Shown here piece after piece: positions 1 through 9,989 of a DNA stretch of 64,000 nt. Position numbers and translations under genes: made by a program. The stretch comes from Hyphomicrobiales bacterium (lineage in GTDB: Bacteria; Pseudomonadota; Alphaproteobacteria; Rhizobiales; Rhizobiaceae). The stretch spans positions 217,031 through 281,030 of the forward strand of contig UBNV01000013.1 of NCBI GenBank assembly GCA_900466945.1, given 5' to 3'. Position 1 is the first letter of the stretch. Each line of letters opens with the position of its first letter. The notes under the pieces were generated by a model that saw nothing but the letters and a program-made list of their open reading frames with translations, made no database searches and was not told where the DNA came from.

Positions 1-402
1 CGTCGCCGAAATCGCGCCTGGTCCCGCGATTAGCGGAATGGCCAGCGGGAAAACGGCGAGGTTGTGGATATGATCCTTGGTGATCGCGTCATCCGTCGTC
101 TTTTCCTTCCGCTCATTGCGCTTCTCGAAGATCATCTCGAAGGCGATCGCAAACAGCATCAGGCCGCCGGCGATGCGGAACGCGCCCATGGATATGCCGA
201 GTGCGCCGAGGATGGTGGCGCCGAACAGGGCAAAGACCGTCAGGATGGCAAAACCCATGACCGATCCGCGTACGGCGACCTGCTGGCGCTGGGCCCGAGT
301 CATGCCTTGGGTGAGGCCGAGGAAGAGGGGAGCGAGCCCCGGCGGATCGACGGTGACCAGCAGGGTCGTCAGCGCGCTGATCATCGTGTCTGTCATCGCC
401 AT
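1..402 (-). CDS. MarC family integral membrane protein (5' part, cut by window edge)
   Basis: The first 134 codons are present and the gene runs off the left edge. The protein opens with a hydrophobic segment containing VDPPGLAPLFLGLT, then a helix with an R-A-Q-R basic stretch, a second membrane segment, and FPLAIPLIAGPGAISAT near the cut end. These are hallmark segments of the MarC/YchE family of multi-pass inner-membrane proteins, whose transport role is unproven. The ATG at 402 is chosen because AGGAG lies just upstream on the minus strand; an in-frame ATG two codons later is possible. It is divergent from gyrA, with about 195 bases between them for both promoters. Confidence 0.85.
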   Translation of the reverse strand, partial: MAMTDTMISALTTLLVTVDPPGLAPLFLGLTQGMTRAQRQQVAVRGSVMGFAILTVFALFGATILGALGISMGAFRIAGGLMLFAIAFEMIFEKRNERKEKTTDDAITKDHIHNLAVFPLAIPLIAGPGAISAT

Positions 403-597
403 GGTGTATCTTTCTCCTGTCCAGACCTTCATAAAGCCGAAGCCTTGGTGGCCTTGCAAGGCTGGCCCCCAAGATATTGACGATAATGCCTTTCCCCAGC
501 CGCAAAAGCCTGTTTATAACCGGCCTCGAAATTGGCGCGCGCGCGCGTGTTCCGCTATAAATTTCCCAGTGATTCCGAACAGAGATCGTGACCTGAT

Positions 598-3399
598 TTG
601 ACTGAGCAAAGCACTCCCGGCGGCGGCAAGTTCCCGCAAGGCATCGAGCCTATTTCCATCATGGAGGAAATGCAGCGGTCCTATCTCGATTACGCGATGA
701 GCGTGATCGTGAGCCGCGCACTTCCCGACGTGCGTGACGGGCTCAAGCCCGTGCACCGCCGTATCCTCTACGGCATGAATGAGCTCGGGCTCGACTGGAA
801 CAAGAAATACGTCAAGAGCGCCCGCGTCACCGGTGACGTCATGGGTAAGTATCACCCGCACGGCGACTCCGCGATCTACGACGCGCTGGCCCGCATGGCC
901 CAGCCGTGGTCGCTGCGCATGCCCCTCATCGACGGCCAGGGCAACTTCGGCTCCGTCGACGGCGACCCGCCGGCCGCCCAGCGTTACACGGAATGCCGTC
1001 TGGAGAAGGTGTCGCACGCGCTGCTCGACGACCTCGACAAGGAGACGGTCGACTTCCGCGACAACTATGACGGCACCATGTCGGAACCCGTCGTGGTTCC
1101 CGCCAAGTTCCCGAACCTCCTCGTCAATGGTGCCGGCGGTATCGCGGTCGGCATGGCCACCAACATCCCCCCGCACAATCTGGTCGAAGTGCTGGACGGC
1201 TGCACGGCGCTGATCGACAATCCGGCGATCGAGCTTCCGGAACTGATGCAGATCATTCCGGGTCCCGACTTCCCGACCGGCTCCATGATCCTCGGCCGCT
1301 CAGGCATCCGGTCTGCCTACGAGACGGGCAGGGGCTCCGTCGTCCAGCGCGGCGTCGCCCGTGTCGAGCCCATGCGCGGTGATCGCGAGCAAATCATCAT
1401 CACCGAGATCCCTTACCAGGTGAACAAGTCGACGATGATCGAGAAGATGGCCGAACTCGTGCGCGAAAAGCGCATCGAGGGCATCTCGGACCTGCGCGAC
1501 GAATCCGACCGCGACGGCTACCGCGTCGTCATCGAGTTGAAGCGCGACGCCAATGCCGATGTCATCCTGAACCAGCTTTATCGTTACACCCCGCTGCAGA
1601 CCTCCTTCGGCTGCAACATGGTGGCGCTGAACGGCGGCAAGCCGGAGCAGCTGACACTGCTCGACATGCTGCGCGCCTTCGTCAATTTCCGCGAAGAAGT
1701 CGTCAGCCGCCGCACCAAGTATCTGCTGCGCAAGGCACGTGATCGCGCCCATGTCTTGGTCGGTCTCGCGATTGCGGTTGCCAATATCGATGAAGTCATT
1801 GCGCTGATCCGCAAGGCGCCGGATCCGGCAACCGCGCGCGAACAGCTGATGACGCGCCGCTGGCCGGCCCATGATGTGGAATCGCTGATCCGCTTGATCG
1901 ACGATCCGCGCCACCGGATCAACGAGGATCTCACCTACAATCTGTCGGAAGAGCAGGCCCGCGCCATTCTCGAGCTGCGTCTCGCGCGCCTGACGGCGCT
2001 CGGGCGTGACGAAATCGACGAAGAGTTGAACAAGATCGGTGCCGAGATCTCTGATTATCTCGACATTCTCTCGTCGCGCGTCCGCATCCAGCAAATCATC
2101 AAGGACGAATTCACCGCGATCCGCGACGAATTTGGCACGCCGCGCCGCACCCAGATCGTCGATGGCGGTCCTGACATGGACGACGAGGATCTGATCGCCC
2201 GCGAGGACATGGTCGTCACCGTTTCGCATGCCGGTTATATCAAGCGCGTGCCGCTGACGACCTACCGTGCCCAGCGCCGCGGCGGCAAGGGTCGCTCCGG
2301 CATGGCGATGAAGGACGAGGATTTCGCAACCCGTCTCTTCGTGGCCAATACCCATACGCCCGTGCTGTTCTTCTCCTCGCGCGGCATCGTCTACAAGGAA
2401 AAGGTCTGGCGTCTGCCGATTGGTACGCCGACTTCGCGCGGCAAGGCGATGATCAACATGTTCCCGCTGGAGCCCGGCGAGCGCATCACATCGATCATGC
2501 CGCTGCCCGAGGACGAGGCAAGCTGGGGCAATCTCGACGTCATGTTCTCGACCACCCGTGGCACGGTTCGCCGCAACAAGTTGTCGGACTTCATCCAGGT
2601 CAACCGCAACGGCAAGATCGCGATGAAGCTCGAGGAAGAGGGCGACCAGATCCTCGGCGTCGAGACCTGCACGGAGCATGACGACGTGCTGTTGACCACC
2701 GCACTCGGCCAGGCGATCCGATTCCCGGTCGATGAAGTCCGCGTCTTTGCCGGCCGCAATTCGATTGGTGTCCGTGGTCTGACACTGGCCGATGGCGACC
2801 GCTTGATCTCCATGACCATTCTCGCTCATGTCGATGCCGAACCCTGGCAGCGCGCGGCCTATCTCAAGCGCTCGGCTGTTGAACGTCGCGCCATGGGCGT
2901 CGACGAGGAAGACATTGCGCTGGTCGGCGAGGAAGTCACCGAAGAGGGCCAGCTCGATGAGGCGACTTATGAGATGATGAAGAGGCGCGAGCAGTTTGTG
3001 CTCACGGTCTCGGAAAAGGGCTACGGCAAGCGCTCGTCCTCCTACGACTTCCGCACGTCCGGCCGTGGCGGCAAGGGCATCCGTGCTACCGACACGTCAA
3101 AGACGACGGAAATCGGCGAACTGGTTGCCGCCTTCCCCGTCGAAGAAACGGACCAGCTCATGCTGGTTTCAGACGGAGGTCAGTTGATCCGCGTGCCGGT
3201 CAACGGCATCAGGATCGCTAGCCGCGCGACCAAGGGCGTGACGATCTTCTCCACCGCCAAGGACGAGAAGGTCGTCTCCGTCGAGCGCATCACCGAGCCG
3301 GAATCGGATGACGAAGTCATCGAGGCTGCGGAAGGCGTCGAAGGCGAGGGCACGGCTGCACCGATCGCAGATGCCGGCAGCGAAACCCCGATGGAATGA
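598..3399 (+). CDS. gyrA: DNA gyrase subunit A
   Basis: Breakage-reunion subunit of the A2B2 gyrase that introduces negative supercoils. The translation starts at TTG and begins [10 protein letters not shown], as in other rhizobial GyrA. The catalytic tyrosine is in AAQRYTE (Tyr130). The quinolone-determining region reads [15 protein letters not shown], with Ser91 and Asp95 in the positions of E. coli Ser83 and Asp87, so no common resistance substitution is seen. The C-terminal DNA-wrapping domain holds the GyrA box QRRGGKG near residue 559. The length of 933 aa exceeds E. coli GyrA (875) because of inserts in the C-terminal half and an acidic tail. A strong terminator follows at 3449-3483. 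Confidence 0.97.
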   Translation: MTEQSTPGGGKFPQGIEPISIMEEMQRSYLDYAMSVIVSRALPDVRDGLKPVHRRILYGMNELGLDWNKKYVKSARVTGDVMGKYHPHGDSAIYDALARMAQPWSLRMPLIDGQGNFGSVDGDPPAAQRYTECRLEKVSHALLDDLDKETVDFRDNYDGTMSEPVVVPAKFPNLLVNGAGGIAVGMATNIPPHNLVEVLDGCTALIDNPAIELPELMQIIPGPDFPTGSMILGRSGIRSAYETGRGSVVQRGVARVEPMRGDREQIIITEIPYQVNKSTMIEKMAELVREKRIEGISDLRDESDRDGYRVVIELKRDANADVILNQLYRYTPLQTSFGCNMVALNGGKPEQLTLLDMLRAFVNFREEVVSRRTKYLLRKARDRAHVLVGLAIAVANIDEVIALIRKAPDPATAREQLMTRRWPAHDVESLIRLIDDPRHRINEDLTYNLSEEQARAILELRLARLTALGRDEIDEELNKIGAEISDYLDILSSRVRIQQIIKDEFTAIRDEFGTPRRTQIVDGGPDMDDEDLIAREDMVVTVSHAGYIKRVPLTTYRAQRRGGKGRSGMAMKDEDFATRLFVANTHTPVLFFSSRGIVYKEKVWRLPIGTPTSRGKAMINMFPLEPGERITSIMPLPEDEASWGNLDVMFSTTRGTVRRNKLSDFIQVNRNGKIAMKLEEEGDQILGVETCTEHDDVLLTTALGQAIRFPVDEVRVFAGRNSIGVRGLTLADGDRLISMTILAHVDAEPWQRAAYLKRSAVERRAMGVDEEDIALVGEEVTEEGQLDEATYEMMKRREQFVLTVSEKGYGKRSSSYDFRTSGRGGKGIRATDTSKTTEIGELVAAFPVEETDQLMLVSDGGQLIRVPVNGIRIASRATKGVTIFSTAKDEKVVSVERITEPESDDEVIEAAEGVEGEGTAAPIADAGSETPME

Positions 3400-3448
3400 T
3401 CGAGAGCCGGCCTGAAAGGGCCGGCTTCAAGCAGCCGAATGACAAACG

Positions 3449-3483
3449 AAAAGCCCGCCGGACTTGGTCCGAGCGGGCTTTTT
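3449..3483 (+). terminator. Rho-independent terminator after gyrA
   Basis: AAAAGCCCGC pairs with GCGGGCTTTT around a loop with an inner GGAC/GTCC stem, followed by T5. The A-rich 5' side means it could also terminate minus-strand transcription from the small gene at 3566-3700. A weaker GC hairpin (GCCGGC...GCCGGC) sits just before it at 3406-3426. Confidence 0.88.
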
Positions 3484-3565
3484 GCTGGAGGTCTGCATCA
3501 AGTTCGATGCGGTCTTCATTGGGCCGGCGTGTGGATCCACCGACTGTGACCGCTTGGGATCGGTC

Positions 3566-3700
3566 TCAGAATGCCTTGCGGCGTTCCATCATGGCCCGGA
3601 AATCATCGTCTTCGCGCTTCAAAGCCGCAATCGCCGAAACGACAGAGGCTACAAACATGCCGCTGATCAGAGCAGCAAGAACCGACAGGGTGACAAACAT
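3566..3700 (-). CDS. 44-aa predicted single-pass membrane protein
   Basis: Small gene with AGGAAACG in Shine-Dalgarno position before ATG at 3700. The product has one hydrophobic helix (about residues 1-27, rich in Val, Leu, Ala) followed by a charged tail with three consecutive Asp, an Arg-Arg pair and a C-terminal KAF. No family recognised. It is convergent with gyrA and is the last of three tiny minus-strand genes between gyrA and coaD, all encoding a hydrophobic helix plus a hydrophilic tail. The good ribosome site and amphipathic layout argue that it is real. Confidence 0.55.
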   Translation of the reverse strand: MFVTLSVLAALISGMFVASVVSAIAALKREDDDFRAMMERRKAF

Positions 3701-3761
3701 GGCGTTTCCTTTCTTTCTGAGCGACGTGTTGCGTTTCTAGCGGCGAAGTTCCGTTGTCCGA

Positions 3762-3914
3762 TTAATGGCCGAAGCTGTGGTATCGGGCCGTCATCGGCGG
3801 GCCGTAGAAAGCAGCGTCGCTGCTGTCCTTGATGTAGAAGGTCGCAGAAGTTGCAACCATGGCAGTCATCATCATCATCCACACGAGGTTGATCAGGGTA
3901 ACTTTGTCATGCAT
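3762..3914 (-). CDS. 50-aa predicted small membrane protein
   Basis: The ATG at 3914 is preceded by AAGGACT on the minus strand. The product begins MHDKVTLINLVWMMMMTAM, a membrane helix with a four-Met run, then an aromatic His-rich tail ending YHSFGH. A longer reading to 4004 lacks a ribosome site and is disfavoured. No family recognised. It lies between two other tiny membrane-protein genes on the same strand. Confidence 0.5.
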   Translation of the reverse strand: MHDKVTLINLVWMMMMTAMVATSATFYIKDSSDAAFYGPPMTARYHSFGH

Positions 3915-3997
3915 TGCTTTAGTCCTTTGAATGCCGGCATTCGCAGCCGTAAAATGTTTGCGTGCGAAAATAGTTCCCGCACAGTGTAGGAAGATGT

Positions 3998-4156
3998 TTA
4001 CCAACGCCCCCCTGAAGTCCTCTTGAACACGCCGTTCATCTCCCGTTCATCTTCGCGAACCATTTGCGACGCCTCCATCTGATCGCGTACGACCATCAGA
4101 CCCAGTTCGACGAGAAGCGATGCGACGATGGCGGAGGCGATCAGTAGGACCAGCAT
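3998..4156 (-). CDS. 52-aa predicted small membrane protein
   Basis: From ATG at 4156 (AAGG about 8 bases upstream) the product has an N-terminal hydrophobic helix (residues 1-23) and a strongly charged tail with REDERE. The upstream ATG at 4237 would add 27 residues but has no ribosome site. No homologous family recognised. It is the first of three consecutive small membrane-protein genes opposite gyrA; whether they form one transcript is not visible. Confidence 0.42.
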   Translation of the reverse strand: MLVLLIASAIVASLLVELGLMVVRDQMEASQMVREDEREMNGVFKRTSGGRW

Positions 4157-4365
4157 GGGAACGACCTTGAAAATAGTGTGTTCGAGTGACGCTGCATTCT
4201 TAAGGGGCTGCGCCTGAAACGGTCTTGAATGGCGCATTCATCTGCGGTTCAGCGCCGGAAACGGGCTTCTTGGAAGCGAAAACGTGAGGCATGCATGGTC
4301 GGACAGTGCTTGCGATATCGGCTCTTCCGTGACAAAAGGCGGGCGAAACCAAACGACGGGTTTAC

Positions 4366-4860
4366 ATGGCGACGGCATTCTATCCAGGCTCCTTCGATCC
4401 GATGACCAACGGGCACCTCGACGTGCTCGTGCAGGCGTTGAACATCGTCGATCGCCTCGTGGTCGCGATCGGCACGCATCCCGGAAAGACGCCGCTTTTT
4501 ACCTATGAAGAACGCGCCGATCTGATCCGCGCCTCACTGGCTGAGATCCTGCCGGGCCGGGCAGGGGATCTCGATGTCGTCTCCTTCGCCGATCTCGCCG
4601 TGGATGCCGCCCGACGCCATGGCGCAGGCATCATGGTGCGCGGCCTGCGCGACGGCACGGATTTCGACTACGAAATGCAGCTTGCCGGGATGAATGCCCG
4701 CATGGCGCCTGAAATTCAGACCGTTTTCCTGCCGGCAGCGACCGCCTCGCGGCCCATAACCGCCACATTGGTTCGTCAGATCGCGGCCATGGGTGGGGAT
4801 GTCGCCCCCTTCGTGCCGGCCCCAGTGCTGGCCGCACTCAATTCCAGACACGGCCGCTGA
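4366..4860 (+). CDS. coaD: Phosphopantetheine adenylyltransferase
   Basis: Catalyses ATP + 4'-phosphopantetheine -> dephospho-CoA + PPi, the penultimate step of coenzyme A synthesis in the cytosol. The nucleotidyltransferase motif is [10 protein letters not shown] at residues 8-17 (T/HxGH type), with the substrate arginine region [14 protein letters not shown] mid-protein and a C-terminal [14 protein letters not shown] that matches the ATP-binding loop. Length 164 aa is normal for bacterial CoaD. It is followed after 28 bases by a secreted cyclophilin, an arrangement I believe is common in rhizobia. Confidence 0.96.
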   Translation: MATAFYPGSFDPMTNGHLDVLVQALNIVDRLVVAIGTHPGKTPLFTYEERADLIRASLAEILPGRAGDLDVVSFADLAVDAARRHGAGIMVRGLRDGTDFDYEMQLAGMNARMAPEIQTVFLPAATASRPITATLVRQIAAMGGDVAPFVPAPVLAALNSRHGR

Positions 4861-4888
4861 GCCGCATATATCGATAAAGGGAGTGATC

Positions 4889-5458
4889 ATGAAGCTCGTC
4901 CAACTCGCAACCGCAATTCTGCTGGCCGTCGCCGGCTTCGGTTCCGCCCAGGCACAGTCCAACGAGGACTTCCTCACCATCCAGCTCAAGGACGGCCCGG
5001 TCGTCATCCAGCTCATGCCTGACGTTGCACCGAAGCATGTCGCCCAGATCAAGGACCTCGCCGCCAAGGGCGAATATGACAACGTCGCCTTCCACCGCGT
5101 CATCGAAGGCTTTATGGCCCAGACCGGCGACGTGCAGTTTGGCGACATGGAAAACGGTTTCGAGCCGGGTCGTGCCGGTACCGGCGGCTCGAGCCTGCCC
5201 GATATCGAAGCTGAGTTTTCAAGCGTGCCCTTCGAGCGCGGCACGGTCGGCATGGCGCGCAGCCAGGACCCGAACTCCGCCAATTCGCAGTTCTTCATCA
5301 TGTTCGCCGAGGGCGGCTTCCTGAACGGCCAGTACACGGTCGTCGGCAAGGTCGTGTCCGGCATGGAATATGTCGATAAGATCAAGCGCGGCGAAGGCGG
5401 CAACGGCGAAGTCAGCGATCCAGACCGCATGGTCAAGGTCACCGTCGGTCGCAACTGA
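4889..5458 (+). CDS. Periplasmic peptidyl-prolyl cis-trans isomerase (cyclophilin)
   Basis: Cyclophilin-type isomerase that speeds proline cis-trans interconversion during folding, here exported. A signal peptide spans residues 1-22 with an A-Q-A cleavage site. The cyclophilin core is clear: FHRVIEGFMAQTGD carries the catalytic arginine, and SQDPNSANSQFFIMF and LNGQYTVVGKVVSGM follow. ATG at 4889 is chosen from GGGAG at good spacing; an upstream in-frame reading would destroy the signal peptide. The next gene encodes a signal-less paralogue 40 bases downstream. Confidence 0.92.
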   Translation: MKLVQLATAILLAVAGFGSAQAQSNEDFLTIQLKDGPVVIQLMPDVAPKHVAQIKDLAAKGEYDNVAFHRVIEGFMAQTGDVQFGDMENGFEPGRAGTGGSSLPDIEAEFSSVPFERGTVGMARSQDPNSANSQFFIMFAEGGFLNGQYTVVGKVVSGMEYVDKIKRGEGGNGEVSDPDRMVKVTVGRN

Positions 5459-5498
5459 TATCTACCGGGCTCAAAAGCCCCAACCAAGGAGAAACACC

Positions 5499-6008
5499 AT
5501 GGCCGAGATCAAGGATCCGGAAAACACCATCCTGATGGAAACCACCAAGGGCAAGGTCGTCATCGCGCTCTTCCCGGATCTGGCCCCCGGCCATGTCGCC
5601 CGCATCAAGGAACTGTCGCGCGAAGGCGCCTATGATGGCGTCGTCTTCCACCGCGTCATCCCCGACTTCATGGCCCAGACCGGCGACGTGAAGTTCGGCA
5701 AGAAGGGCGGCTCGGACTTCAACCCGGGTCGTGCCGGCATGGGCGGTTCCGACAAACCGGACCTGAAGGCTGAATTCTCGGCCACGCCGCATGTGCGCGG
5801 CACCTGCTCGATGGCCCGCTCGCAGAGCCCGAACTCTGCCAATTCGCAGTTCTTCGTCTGCTTCACCGATGCCCCGTGGCTCAACAAGCAGTATTCAGTC
5901 TGGGGCCAGGTCATCGAAGGCATGGACATCATCGATCTTATCAAGAAGGGCGAGCCCGTCAGCGATCCGGACTCGATCGTCTCGATGAAGGTTGCCGCCG
6001 ACGCCTGA
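5499..6008 (+). CDS. ppiB: Cytoplasmic peptidyl-prolyl cis-trans isomerase B (cyclophilin)
   Basis: Second cyclophilin, 169 aa, without a signal peptide and so probably cytosolic. It has the same motifs as its neighbour: FHRVIPDFMAQTGD with the catalytic Arg, NPGRAGMGGSDKPDLKAEF, SPNSANSQFFVCF and the binding-pocket Trp in DAPWLNKQYSVWGQV. AAGGAG precedes ATG at 5499. Tandem secreted and cytosolic cyclophilins point to an old duplication. Transcription probably ends at the terminator immediately downstream. Confidence 0.93.
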   Translation: MAEIKDPENTILMETTKGKVVIALFPDLAPGHVARIKELSREGAYDGVVFHRVIPDFMAQTGDVKFGKKGGSDFNPGRAGMGGSDKPDLKAEFSATPHVRGTCSMARSQSPNSANSQFFVCFTDAPWLNKQYSVWGQVIEGMDIIDLIKKGEPVSDPDSIVSMKVAADA

Positions 6009-6026
6009 TCGGCTTAAAGCCACACC

Positions 6027-6063
6027 AAGCCCGCCTCGGTGCAACGGCACCCGGGCGGGTTTT
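6027..6063 (+). terminator. Rho-independent terminator after ppiB
   Basis: AAGCCCGCCTCGGTGC pairs with GCACCCGGGCGGGTTT through an almost perfect long stem with an AACG tetraloop, running into TTTT. It separates the coaD-cyclophilin unit from queA. Confidence 0.85.
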
Positions 6064-6099
6064 CGCGTTTAGCCCTGCCATACAAGACCGAACGAACAC

Positions 6100-7194
6100 A
6101 TGCGTGTAGATCTCTTCGACTTCGAGCTGCCGGACGACAACATCGCGCTGAGGCCATCGAGCCCGCGCGACCATGCCCGTTTTCTGGTGGTGCGCCCGAC
6201 TGCCGACCCAGTTCTCGAAGACCACCATGTCTACGACCTTCCATCTTTTCTGAAGCCCGGCGACGCGCTCGTCTTCAACGACACCAAGGTCATTCCCGCC
6301 CAGCTCGAAGGCATCCGCCACCGGGACGGCGCCGAGGAGATTGCCGTCTCCTGCACGCTGCACATGCGCGTCGGTGCCTCCAGGTGGAAGGCCTTTGCCA
6401 AGCCCGGCAAGCGCATCAAGCAGGGCGATCGTATCGACTTCGGAGCAGGGCAGGGCGAAAGCGCCACCTGCCTCACGGGTTCCCTCGTCGCAACCGTCGC
6501 TGAAAAGGGCGAGGCGGGCGAAATCACCCTCGCCTTTGACCTTTCAGGCCCCGATCTCGACCAGGCGATCGCCACCGTCGGCCATATCCCGCTACCGCCC
6601 TATATCGCTGCCAAGCGACCGGAAGACGGACAGGACCGCACGGACTATCAGACGATCTATGCCCGCGAGGAAGGTGCCGTAGCTGCCCCGACCGCCGGCC
6701 TGCATTTCACACCTGACCTCTTCGAGAAACTCGACGCCGCTGGCGTGGAGCGCCATTTCGTCACCCTGCATGTCGGCGCCGGCACCTTTCTGCCCGTCAA
6801 GGCGGACGATACTGCCGAGCACAAGATGCACGAGGAGATCGGCTATATCTCCCCCTCGACGGCCGCCGCGCTCAATGCCGTGCGCGCCCGCGGCAACCGC
6901 ATCATCGCCGTCGGCACCACCTCGCTGCGCCTGCTTGAAAGTGCTGCTGAAGACAATGGCCACATCCCCGCCTGGTCGGGTGCCACCGGCATCTTCATCA
7001 CGCCCGGCTACCGCTTCAAGGCGGTGGACATGCTGATGACCAATTTCCACCTGCCCAAATCCACGCTCTTCATGCTGGTTTCCGCCTTCGCCGGCCTCGA
7101 CACGATGCGCAGCGCCTACGCGCATGCCATCGAGACCGGCTACCGCTTCTATTCCTACGGCGATTCCAGCCTGCTCTTCCGGAAAGACGACTGA
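6100..7194 (+). CDS. queA: S-adenosylmethionine:tRNA ribosyltransferase-isomerase
   Basis: Transfers and isomerises the ribosyl group of SAM onto 7-aminomethyl-7-deazaguanine in tRNA, giving epoxyqueuosine. The opening [19 protein letters not shown], the central [16 protein letters not shown], the [11 protein letters not shown] motif and the C-terminal [20 protein letters not shown] are diagnostic. The 364 aa length is typical. It is followed after 3 bases by tgt, the other tRNA queuosine gene, so the two are almost certainly co-transcribed. Confidence 0.97.
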   Translation: MRVDLFDFELPDDNIALRPSSPRDHARFLVVRPTADPVLEDHHVYDLPSFLKPGDALVFNDTKVIPAQLEGIRHRDGAEEIAVSCTLHMRVGASRWKAFAKPGKRIKQGDRIDFGAGQGESATCLTGSLVATVAEKGEAGEITLAFDLSGPDLDQAIATVGHIPLPPYIAAKRPEDGQDRTDYQTIYAREEGAVAAPTAGLHFTPDLFEKLDAAGVERHFVTLHVGAGTFLPVKADDTAEHKMHEEIGYISPSTAAALNAVRARGNRIIAVGTTSLRLLESAAEDNGHIPAWSGATGIFITPGYRFKAVDMLMTNFHLPKSTLFMLVSAFAGLDTMRSAYAHAIETGYRFYSYGDSSLLFRKDD

Positions 7195-7197
7195 CCG

Positions 7198-8328
7198 ATG
7201 ACCGAGAATTTCACGTTCAATCTGAAGGCCACCAGCGGTAAAGCCCGCCTCGGCGAGATTACTATGCCGCGCGGCACGATCCGCACGCCGGCCTTCATGC
7301 CGGTCGGCACCGTCGGAACGGTCAAGGCCATGTATCTCGACCAGGTCAAGGAAGGCGGCGCCGACATCATCCTCGGCAACACCTACCATCTGATGCTGCG
7401 CCCCGGCCCCGAACGCGTCGCCCGCCTCGGCGGCCTGCATGAACTGATCCGCTGGCCGGGCCCGATCCTCACGGATTCCGGCGGCTTCCAGGTCATGTCG
7501 CTCTCGGGCCTGCGCAAGCTCGACGAGCAGGGCGTCACCTTCAAGAGCCATGTCGACGGTTCGCTCCACCACATGTCGCCGGAACGCTCGATCGAGATCC
7601 AGGGCCTGCTCGACAGTGACATACAGATGCAGCTCGACGAATGCGTGGCGCTGCCCAATGAGCCGCGCGAGATCGAGCGCGCCATGGAGCTGTCTCTGCG
7701 CTGGGCCGAGCGTTGCCGCGTCGCCTTCGGCAATCAGCCCGGCAAGGCCATGTTCGGCATCGTCCAGGGTGGCGACCAGCCGAACCTGCGCATCCGCTCG
7801 GCCGAAGGCCTAAAGCAACTCGACCTCAAGGGCTATTCCATCGGCGGCCTTGCCGTCGGCGAACCGCAGCATGTCATGCTGGAAATGCTCGGCATCACGC
7901 TACCGGTCTTGCCGGTCGAGAAGCCGCGTTACCTCATGGGCGTCGGCACACCCGATGATATGCTGAAATCGGTCGCCGAAGGCATCGACATGTTCGACTG
8001 CGTCATGCCGACCCGCTCCGGCCGCCATGGTCTGGCCTTCACCAGGCGCGGCAAGGTCAATATCCGCAACGCCCGCCACGCCGAAGACATGCGCCCACTC
8101 GACGAACAATCGTGCTGCCCGGCGACCCGCGATTACTCGCGCGCCTATTTGCACCATCTCGTGCGCTCCAACGAAGCGCTCGGCGGCATGCTGCTCTCGT
8201 GGAACAACCTCAGCTATTATCAGGAACTGATGCAGGGCATCCGCCAGGCGATCGCCGAGGACCGCTTCGAGGACTTCAAGGCCGAGACCATCGAGACTTG
8301 GGCACGCGGCGACATCGACCCGGTTTAA
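7198..8328 (+). CDS. tgt: tRNA-guanine transglycosylase
   Basis: Exchanges guanine-34 for preQ1 in GUN-anticodon tRNAs. [10 protein letters not shown] carries the catalytic-pocket Asp, and [13 protein letters not shown] contains the second conserved Asp region (DCVMPTR). Length 376 aa is normal. Oddity: the zinc-site segment, C-x-C-x2-C in enterobacterial and Zymomonas enzymes, here reads [17 protein letters not shown], so two of the three aligned cysteines are Ser and Thr while one Cys and the distal His remain. I recall that rhizobial Tgt proteins often look like this but have not checked. Confidence 0.95.
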   Translation: MTENFTFNLKATSGKARLGEITMPRGTIRTPAFMPVGTVGTVKAMYLDQVKEGGADIILGNTYHLMLRPGPERVARLGGLHELIRWPGPILTDSGGFQVMSLSGLRKLDEQGVTFKSHVDGSLHHMSPERSIEIQGLLDSDIQMQLDECVALPNEPREIERAMELSLRWAERCRVAFGNQPGKAMFGIVQGGDQPNLRIRSAEGLKQLDLKGYSIGGLAVGEPQHVMLEMLGITLPVLPVEKPRYLMGVGTPDDMLKSVAEGIDMFDCVMPTRSGRHGLAFTRRGKVNIRNARHAEDMRPLDEQSCCPATRDYSRAYLHHLVRSNEALGGMLLSWNNLSYYQELMQGIRQAIAEDRFEDFKAETIETWARGDIDPV

Positions 8329-8358
8329 TCGACACGGTCTAAGCAACGGCAAAGGGCA

Positions 8359-8375
8359 GGGCGGCAATACCGCCC
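8359..8375. terminator. GC hairpin between convergent tgt and DUF4864 gene
   Basis: GGGCGG and CCGCCC pair around CAATA between two convergent genes. There is no clear T tract on either side, so it is a possible bidirectional terminator rather than a certain one. Confidence 0.4.
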
Positions 8376-8390
8376 ACCCTATCAGTTCCA

Positions 8391-8831
8391 TCAGATGCCC
8401 TGGCTGTTGGTCTCGCGCATCATGCGCACGCCGTTGATGGCAAACTGCCCGTCGCGCTGTCGCTTCAACTCGTAATACACCGCCCAGTCCTTGCCATCGG
8501 GTGCTGAAATCAGGACCTCCTGATAGGCGACCGTGCCGTCGGGCGAGACCTGATTGCGGCCGAAGGCGTAATTGCCCGGTCGATAGACCGGCGCGTAGCT
8601 CTTCTTGACCATTTCGAAGAAGCGTTCGGCATTGGGAAACACCGACTTGATCTCCGGCGACGCAAACGAATAGGCGGTCGTCGCATCATTGTTGAGGAAG
8701 GCGGTGATCTGTTGTTCGATAACATCCTTGGCAAGCCCGGCCGCAGCCGTGCTTGCCGTCTGCTGGGCGAGGGCCGGGGCGGTAAAGATGCCGGCCATGA
8801 GAACGAGGGCAATTCCAATTCGCATGCGCAT
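8391..8831 (-). CDS. DUF4864 domain-containing exported protein
   Basis: About 146 aa with a signal peptide ending ALA|QQ near residue 23, so periplasmic. The mature part (VIEQQITAFLNNDATTAYSF, then FFEMVKKSYAPVYRPGNYAF and a C-terminal WAVYYELKRQ..GQFAINGV) fits DUF4864, a family of unknown function with an NTF2-like look. Four in-frame ATGs lie at the 5' end; the one at 8831 has GGGG at best spacing, while 8837 and 8834 are alternatives. Convergent with tgt. Confidence 0.82.
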   Translation of the reverse strand: MRMRIGIALVLMAGIFTAPALAQQTASTAAAGLAKDVIEQQITAFLNNDATTAYSFASPEIKSVFPNAERFFEMVKKSYAPVYRPGNYAFGRNQVSPDGTVAYQEVLISAPDGKDWAVYYELKRQRDGQFAINGVRMMRETNSQGI

Positions 8832-9051
8832 CATCATCCCCTTGTTTCAGGAAGTCCGAAATATGAGGATAGGACGATTCTTTCGATCGGAAAGACCCTG
8901 TGACCGTTTGATGTCAGAAATCGCGATATCGTGAGCGGAAGCTTTGCTCAAAGACGACAGAGGCGGACATGGTCCCCGCCGTCCCTTGCCGAAGCCTCAA
9001 ATATCGCTAGAAGGCTATCATGCCTTCGAAACCGCAGCGGATCCCGTGAGC

Positions 9052-9807
9052 ATGCGTCTCTTCCTTGGATCCGATTTCCACGTTGATTACCGGCAGAACC
9101 TGGATTGGCTGCGCGCTCTCTCGCGCGCCGACTTCACCGACGACGTTCTGATTGTCGCCGGAGATCTCTCCGACGAACTTGATCTCGTCAAAGCCTGTTT
9201 CGACACTTTGGCACCGCGTTACGCGAAGCTTCTCTTTCTGCCCGGCAATCACGATCTCTGGACGGCGAGAAGCGGGAAGGGGCCGTCCTTCGAGAAATTC
9301 GAGACACTGAACAGCCTCTGCCGAGACTATGGAATCGAAACCGGACCCATGGCCCTTGGCAAAACCCTGATCGTCCCGCTGCTCGCCTGGTATGATTATT
9401 CCTTCGGCGAACCAGGCCCCACCATCCGCCGCGGCTGGATGGATTTCTACAAGTGCAATTGGCAAGGCCTTACACCGGCCGAAGTCGCGGCCCGCTTCGA
9501 CGCCATGAATGTCATTCCGGACACCGCAGGCTTCGACGCCGTCTACAGCGTTTCGCATTTCGTGCCGCGCATCGACCTGATGCCGGCGCGCTATCCGGAA
9601 AAGCACAAGGCGCTGTTTCCGGTGCTCGGCACGGACCGCCTCGAAGCCCAGATCCGTCGCCTGGGATCATCCAGGCACTTTTACGGGCACAGCCATCTGA
9701 ACCGCAACAAGGAGATCGACGGCGTGACTTACATCAACAGCGCCTTCGGCTATCCCAAGGAAACCGAGATCTCGGCCAAGACGATCCTGCATGTCGCAGA
9801 TCTCTGA
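9052..9807 (+). CDS. Calcineurin-like metallophosphoesterase
   Basis: Predicted dinuclear-metal phosphoesterase of unknown substrate. All metal-binding motifs are present in order: SDFHVDY, GDLSDE, GNHDLW, a histidine in VSHFVP, and GHSHLNRN. The protein is 251 aa from the ATG at 9052, which begins MRLFLGSDFH at the first beta strand as usual for the family. An alternative TTG start at 8944 would add 36 non-conserved residues and has an AGCGGAAG sequence upstream, so the start is uncertain. No signal peptide; probably cytosolic. Confidence 0.85.
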   Translation: MRLFLGSDFHVDYRQNLDWLRALSRADFTDDVLIVAGDLSDELDLVKACFDTLAPRYAKLLFLPGNHDLWTARSGKGPSFEKFETLNSLCRDYGIETGPMALGKTLIVPLLAWYDYSFGEPGPTIRRGWMDFYKCNWQGLTPAEVAARFDAMNVIPDTAGFDAVYSVSHFVPRIDLMPARYPEKHKALFPVLGTDRLEAQIRRLGSSRHFYGHSHLNRNKEIDGVTYINSAFGYPKETEISAKTILHVADL

Positions 9808-9989
9808 GAGCCGGGGGAGCCTCAAAGCGAGCGCCATTAGCACACATGGAAAGATCGCATAAGATAGATTATGGAACCGAAGGATATGACTGAAAGTATG
9901 GAAAAGCGCCAGTTCAGGCATTCCCGAGGTCGGCACAGACAACAAGGCCTCTTGCATTTCCGGTTGCACCGGAGAACCATCGAGATGTT

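Noticed and set aside
1300..2829. 509-codon minus-strand frame opposite gyrA
   Set aside because: It mirrors the codon pattern of gyrA (high-GC third positions), has no ribosome site or recognisable domain, and gyrA is certain.
598..3399. Quinolone-resistance mutation in gyrA
   Set aside because: Ser91 and Asp95 are the sensitive residues; no substitution is seen in the determining region.
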